This document shows positions 60,731 to 64,000 of a stretch of 64,000 nucleotides of DNA, in pieces; the stretch's first letter is position 1; each line of letters starts with the position of its first letter. The notes beneath the pieces are model-generated. The model was given only the letters and a program-made list of their open reading frames with translations, had not been told where the DNA came from and ran no database searches. The DNA is from Bacteroidetes bacterium UBA4414 (GTDB lineage Bacteria > Bacteroidota > Bacteroidia > Chitinophagales > Chitinophagaceae), in contig DGQM01000023.1 in assembly GCA_002389765.1 (NCBI GenBank), positions 320,369 through 384,368 on the forward strand, in the 5' to 3' direction. The translations under genes were made by a program, and so were the position numbers.

Positions 60731-60796
60731 CTCTCAATACACTGTTAATAACACGATAACGACTCACTAATCTAACAAAAAATACGGACATTAAGA

Positions 60797-60804
60797 TATG
60801 TTTG
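60797..60804 (+). promoter_or_regulatory. -7 element of the DtxR-type regulator gene
   Basis: TATGTTTG, a full match, 13 bases before the ATG at 60818. The gap to the divergent L,D-transpeptidase gene is 87 bases and shows no clear -33 box. Confidence 0.4.
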
Positions 60805-60817
60805 CTAACTTTCAGCC

Positions 60818-61477
60818 ATGCTTGCGCTTACGTACACAGAGGAAAATTATCTGAAAGCCATTTACAGTATTCAGCACAATAACACGAGCGGGGAAGTATC
60901 TGTAAATGAGATTGCAGATAAAATGCAAACCCGCCCTGCCACCGTTACAGATATGTTGCGCAAGCTTTCTGAAAAGGAGCTGATACACTACGAGAAGTAT
61001 AAAAAAATTCAGCTCTCAGACACAGGTAGTAAGGCTGCACTTTCAGTATTGAGAAAACACAGGCTTTGGGAATCTTTTTTGCACGATAAGCTCAATTTTT
61101 CTTGGGACGAAGTGCACGAGGTAGCAGAACAACTAGAGCATATACAATCTGCAAAGTTGACCGAGCGACTTGATGAGTTTCTTGGCTTTCCGGAATATGA
61201 CCCGCATGGAGACCCGATTCCGAAATCGAATGGCGACATCCCTGAATCTCGTGCAACATTACTGAGCGAAAGAAAAGTAGGCGATGTTTGCAAAATAGTA
61301 GCTGTAAAAGATACCACTACTGCATTTTTGCAACAGCTTGAACGCTTTAAACTAAAAATAGGCAGCCGTATTGCTATTACAGAAATTATGCCTTTTGATA
61401 AAAGCATACTGGTAATTGCAGACGGTAATAATTTTCAACTCTCTGAAAAAATAGCTGCTAACCTGCTGGTTTTATAG
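60818..61477 (+). CDS. Metal-dependent transcriptional regulator, DtxR/MntR family
   Basis: A 219-residue regulator. The winged helix is at residues 1-65 (TEENYLKAIYSI, then ADKMQTRPATVTDMLRKLSEKELIHYEKY), the dimerisation and metal-binding domain at about 75-140 (HRLWESFLHDKLNFSWDEVHEVAEQLEHIQS, then LGFPEYDPHGDPIP), and a FeoA/SH3-like domain at the C-terminus. Members sense Mn(II) or Fe(II) and control uptake genes; no such gene is adjacent, so the target is unknown. The 3' end overlaps DUF2480 by 20 bases. Confidence 0.93.
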   Translation: MLALTYTEENYLKAIYSIQHNNTSGEVSVNEIADKMQTRPATVTDMLRKLSEKELIHYEKYKKIQLSDTGSKAALSVLRKHRLWESFLHDKLNFSWDEVHEVAEQLEHIQSAKLTERLDEFLGFPEYDPHGDPIPKSNGDIPESRATLLSERKVGDVCKIVAVKDTTTAFLQQLERFKLKIGSRIAITEIMPFDKSILVIADGNNFQLSEKIAANLLVL

Positions 61478-62003
61478 CAGGCTTTTTATAAACAGGGACT
61501 GTAGAACACGGCTCTCCGTACATCAGCGATTTTACAACGGGGCGTAGTTTTTCGGTAACTGCAACATAAGCAGCATCGGGCACGTGTATATCTCCACAAC
61601 CTTTTATCACAACACGCTTATCATCGTACTCCGTTATGTTGATGCAGTTGATTGTGTTTAGCAGAAAATGTTTTTTCATTTCATCAGCCGTACCAAAGTA
61701 AACAGTTTTTGCAAGTGGCTGCAGGAAAGATGCGGCTAACATATATGCCCATACAGGGACTATAGCATCTGCACTACACGTTACAGCCACATACTTATTT
61801 TCATATTGGCTCCAGTCGTGCTCCGGTAATGCAGCACGATAATCTTTTTCGCGCAATATCATTTCGCGAAACAAAAATGGCTTGATATCGAATATGGCTA
61901 TCTCTTCGTCCTTCAACAAAAAACCAGCAAGGTCCAATGTTATTATACCGCTCTCCGCTACCTTATTTCTTATTGGTTCCATATATGTTGCAAATTTACT
62001 CAT
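61458..62003 (-). CDS. DUF2480 family protein
   Basis: A 181-residue soluble protein with the Bacteroidota family pattern: VAESGIITLDLAGFL, FDIKPFLFREMILREKDYR, CSADAIVPVWAYMLAASFLQPLA and the final SLMYGEPCSTVPVYKKP. Two conserved Cys positions (in TCSAD and EPCST) might bind metal. The function is unknown. It converges on the DtxR-type gene. Confidence 0.85.
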   Translation of the reverse strand: MSKFATYMEPIRNKVAESGIITLDLAGFLLKDEEIAIFDIKPFLFREMILREKDYRAALPEHDWSQYENKYVAVTCSADAIVPVWAYMLAASFLQPLAKTVYFGTADEMKKHFLLNTINCINITEYDDKRVVIKGCGDIHVPDAAYVAVTEKLRPVVKSLMYGEPCSTVPVYKKPAIKPAG

Positions 62004-62018
62004 AATGCTTGTGAAGAA

Positions 62019-62050
62019 AAAAAGCCTGCGGTTGTTACCGCAGGCTTTTT
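62019..62050 (-). terminator. Terminator of the chaperone gene
   Basis: A perfect 14-bp stem (AAAAAGCCTGCGGT with its complement) around AACA on the minus strand, followed by a run of seven T. It separates the chaperone gene from DUF2480. Confidence 0.93.
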
Positions 62051-62073
62051 ACTGATATGCTGTTAGATGAATC

Positions 62074-64000
62074 TTATAGATTCTCTACATTGTATTTAAT
62101 CTTAGCCGATTTTTTCAATGTTTCCTGTACACTGCTCATTACTGTATTGCGCAGTTGCATCATCATCATCATTTTTTCCTGAAAATCCTGATCAGGAGAT
62201 GATGCTACAGGTACATTGTATTTATTTATCAAACTGATATAGAATACACCATCCTGACCTTTAATAGCCGGAGACACAGCGTTTGGCTGCAGTTTGCCAG
62301 AGAAAACATAGCCCAACAATCTTGGTTCATAACCCAAACGATTGATGAATGGCTGAGAAGCATTGAAAGAGTCTGCACGTACAAGTGCTTGGTTTGTACT
62401 TGTAGAAAGTGCTTGCAAAGAGCTTACAGACTTATATTGATCCATCAGCATTTTTGCTTTTTTCTCATTCCTAACAGCCATTTCAATAGCAGGCCTGTTA
62501 TTCATATCAAGTTTCATCAGGCCAGGTTCTTGTTCGCCGCTCATTTTTGCTACTATGTAACGACCATTGAGACTGAATACCGCAGATACATCACCTTTGT
62601 TGGCTGCATACAACCAACGAACAAGCTCGCGGCTATTGCCCAAGCCATTAACCATGAAGTCTGTTTCTTTTATACCATCAGCTATACGCTTATTGATGTT
62701 TTCTTTTTTCGCAGCGTCATCAAATGCTTTTTCGGTATTGTTTTTACCTGCAAACTCAGCAGCTTTTGCATATGCAGCATTGTTTGTGTTTTGACCTGGC
62801 TCTAATGCACGGCTGATAGTAGCTAATTTCAATGCAGGCTGAATACCTTTTTGTTCAAGTATTTCTATATAGTGATAACCTGCATAACCGCTGTTACTAA
62901 CTTTTACAATTTTCTTTTCGCCTGCTTTACCATCAAAAATGAAATCTGCAAATTCTTTAGACAGTTGTTCTTTTTGTTGCAGTGTAAATGTGTATTCACC
63001 ATTAGTTTGTTTACTTCCTTCGTCTTGTGTGTATTTTGCAACCATCTCATTGAAGTTTGCACCGGCTTTGATAGCAAGTTCTACACTGTCAATACGTTTT
63101 TTAGCAACACTATCTGCTGCAACCGGTTGTCCACCTTCCTCTGTTTTTATCAGGATGTGGCGACATTTAACTGAATCCGGCAATGTTTTTCTGTCAACTA
63201 CTTTTGTTAGCTTATAAGCATTGTTATCGTAGTATGGTCCGAATACGGCACCTGCAGGCAGTTTCAGAATTGAATCTGCAAATGGTGACATGAAAGAACC
63301 TTTATTTACATAAGATGGATTGTACTGTTCATCAGAATTTCTGTTTACAATACTTTCAACATCTGTAGTATTAGCAAATTCGTTTTTGATATTATTAAGT
63401 ATGCCTAGCGCATTTGCAGTATCTTCTGAACTTGGTGTAAGATCGAACGATACATATTCTATGCTTCTTGATTTATCTGCGTTATAGAATCTCTTTTCAT
63501 TTTTCTTCATGTATTCTATAAGCTCGTCATCTTTCACAGGTACTTTATCATCAGGTATTGAAGCATAAGGAATTCTTACAAAATCGATACCAGCGTATTC
63601 AGATTTTTCTTTCCTCGATTTTTCCAACAGATATTTAGGAACATAAATTGCTTTTGCTGTCAGCATTGTATACTTCTTCAATGCGTTGTTTTGCAATACA
63701 TAGTTTTTGATTGTCTGCCATTCTTCCAGCAATTTTCCTGTAGGATCTACCTGATTAGCTTGTTGTTCAAATGCTTTGATACGTTGTGGATCAAACATTT
63801 TTGTATCCGGATTCTGAAACCACTGATATTGCCTAACTATAGGGTCAGCGTTCATACCATATATCAATTCTTTTTCTTCTTCAGGTGTAGTCTGTATGCC
63901 CAGTTTTTCACACTCAGCTTTTACAAGTTCAGCATTTACCAAATCAGAAAGTGCTTGTTGGTTTATTTGTGCTCTTGTTGCATCATCCAACGGGCGACCT
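62074..64000 (-). CDS. Periplasmic peptidyl-prolyl isomerase, SurA/PpiD type (cut by window edge)
   Basis: About 640 residues are present; the frame stays open to the right edge (GRPLDDATRAQ precedes the first start-like codon), so the N-terminus with the expected membrane anchor or signal peptide is missing. A SurA-N-like helical region (INQQALSDLVNAELVKAECEKLGI) is followed near the middle by a parvulin domain (VKCRHILIKTEEGG, then FNEMVAKYTQDEGSKQTNGEYTF). The C-terminal part has long helices and a methionine-rich segment. Such proteins assist outer-membrane protein folding. A PpiD-like architecture is most likely. Confidence 0.88.
   Translation of the reverse strand, partial: GRPLDDATRAQINQQALSDLVNAELVKAECEKLGIQTTPEEEKELIYGMNADPIVRQYQWFQNPDTKMFDPQRIKAFEQQANQVDPTGKLLEEWQTIKNYVLQNNALKKYTMLTAKAIYVPKYLLEKSRKEKSEYAGIDFVRIPYASIPDDKVPVKDDELIEYMKKNEKRFYNADKSRSIEYVSFDLTPSSEDTANALGILNNIKNEFANTTDVESIVNRNSDEQYNPSYVNKGSFMSPFADSILKLPAGAVFGPYYDNNAYKLTKVVDRKTLPDSVKCRHILIKTEEGGQPVAADSVAKKRIDSVELAIKAGANFNEMVAKYTQDEGSKQTNGEYTFTLQQKEQLSKEFADFIFDGKAGEKKIVKVSNSGYAGYHYIEILEQKGIQPALKLATISRALEPGQNTNNAAYAKAAEFAGKNNTEKAFDDAAKKENINKRIADGIKETDFMVNGLGNSRELVRWLYAANKGDVSAVFSLNGRYIVAKMSGEQEPGLMKLDMNNRPAIEMAVRNEKKAKMLMDQYKSVSSLQALSTSTNQALVRADSFNASQPFINRLGYEPRLLGYVFSGKLQPNAVSPAIKGQDGVFYISLINKYNVPVASSPDQDFQEKMMMMMQLRNTVMSSVQETLKKSAKIKYNVENL

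Overview
The window comes from a member of the Bacteroidota, most likely near the Chitinophagaceae (moderate GC). The evidence is the type IX secretion (T9SS) sorting domains, a SprB-repeat adhesin, a porZ-recO pair, several families typical of the phylum (DUF5606, DUF5686, DUF2480), weak or absent Shine-Dalgarno sequences, and -7 promoter elements of the Bacteroidota form TAnnTTTG ahead of many genes. No tRNA, rRNA, CRISPR array, insertion sequence or prophage was seen. Both ends cut genes: nuoG on the left and a PpiD/SurA-type chaperone on the right.

Layout. 1-5975 (minus strand) is the start of a complex I operon, nuoA-B-C-D-E, a small secreted SnoaL-like gene, nuoF and partial nuoG, with a good promoter at 6013-6042. 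6192-10873 is a surface-glycan locus: a multispanning membrane protein, two family 2 glycosyltransferases and a flippase. 11138-15703 is a 1521-residue T9SS adhesin with about 12 SprB repeats. 15797-25702 holds DUF5606, a GHL10 glycosidase-like protein, a lipoprotein, a TPR protein, a fused 2-oxoacid:ferredoxin oxidoreductase subunit, a von Willebrand A protein and two acetyltransferases. 25714-38174 holds polA, DUF2256, a YkgJ cysteine-cluster protein, a DUF5686 outer-membrane protein, bcp, an M23 peptidase, recO, porZ and an exosortase-like gene. 38270-41068 is the ribosomal operon rplM-rpsI-rpsB-tsf, in which S2 carries a long Arg/Gly-rich tail.

41183-45039 is the one clearly accessory block: a HepT/MntA toxin-antitoxin pair, an SRA-like plus HNH nuclease preceded by an XRE regulator gene broken by an in-frame stop, two unknown small genes, a patchwork of dispersed repeats, and a 37-kDa nucleoid-associated protein gene. 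It looks like a small defence island and is the best candidate here for an undescribed system.

45142-64000 returns to ordinary genes: a DEAD-box helicase, a cation/proton antiporter, a second glycan locus (family 4 glycosyltransferase and flippase), an aldo-keto reductase, DUF1015 and serC, DUF502, a PagL-like lipid A deacylase, a LutB-type protein, a DUF7033/deacetylase-like protein, an L,D-transpeptidase, a DtxR-type regulator, DUF2480 and the truncated chaperone.

Two patterns recur across the window. A paired-palindrome spacer (CCCCTAAAGGGG with CCCCTTCAGGGG) fills several stop-to-start gaps inside operons. Convergent genes are packed so tightly that five of nine tail-to-tail junctions overlap or abut.
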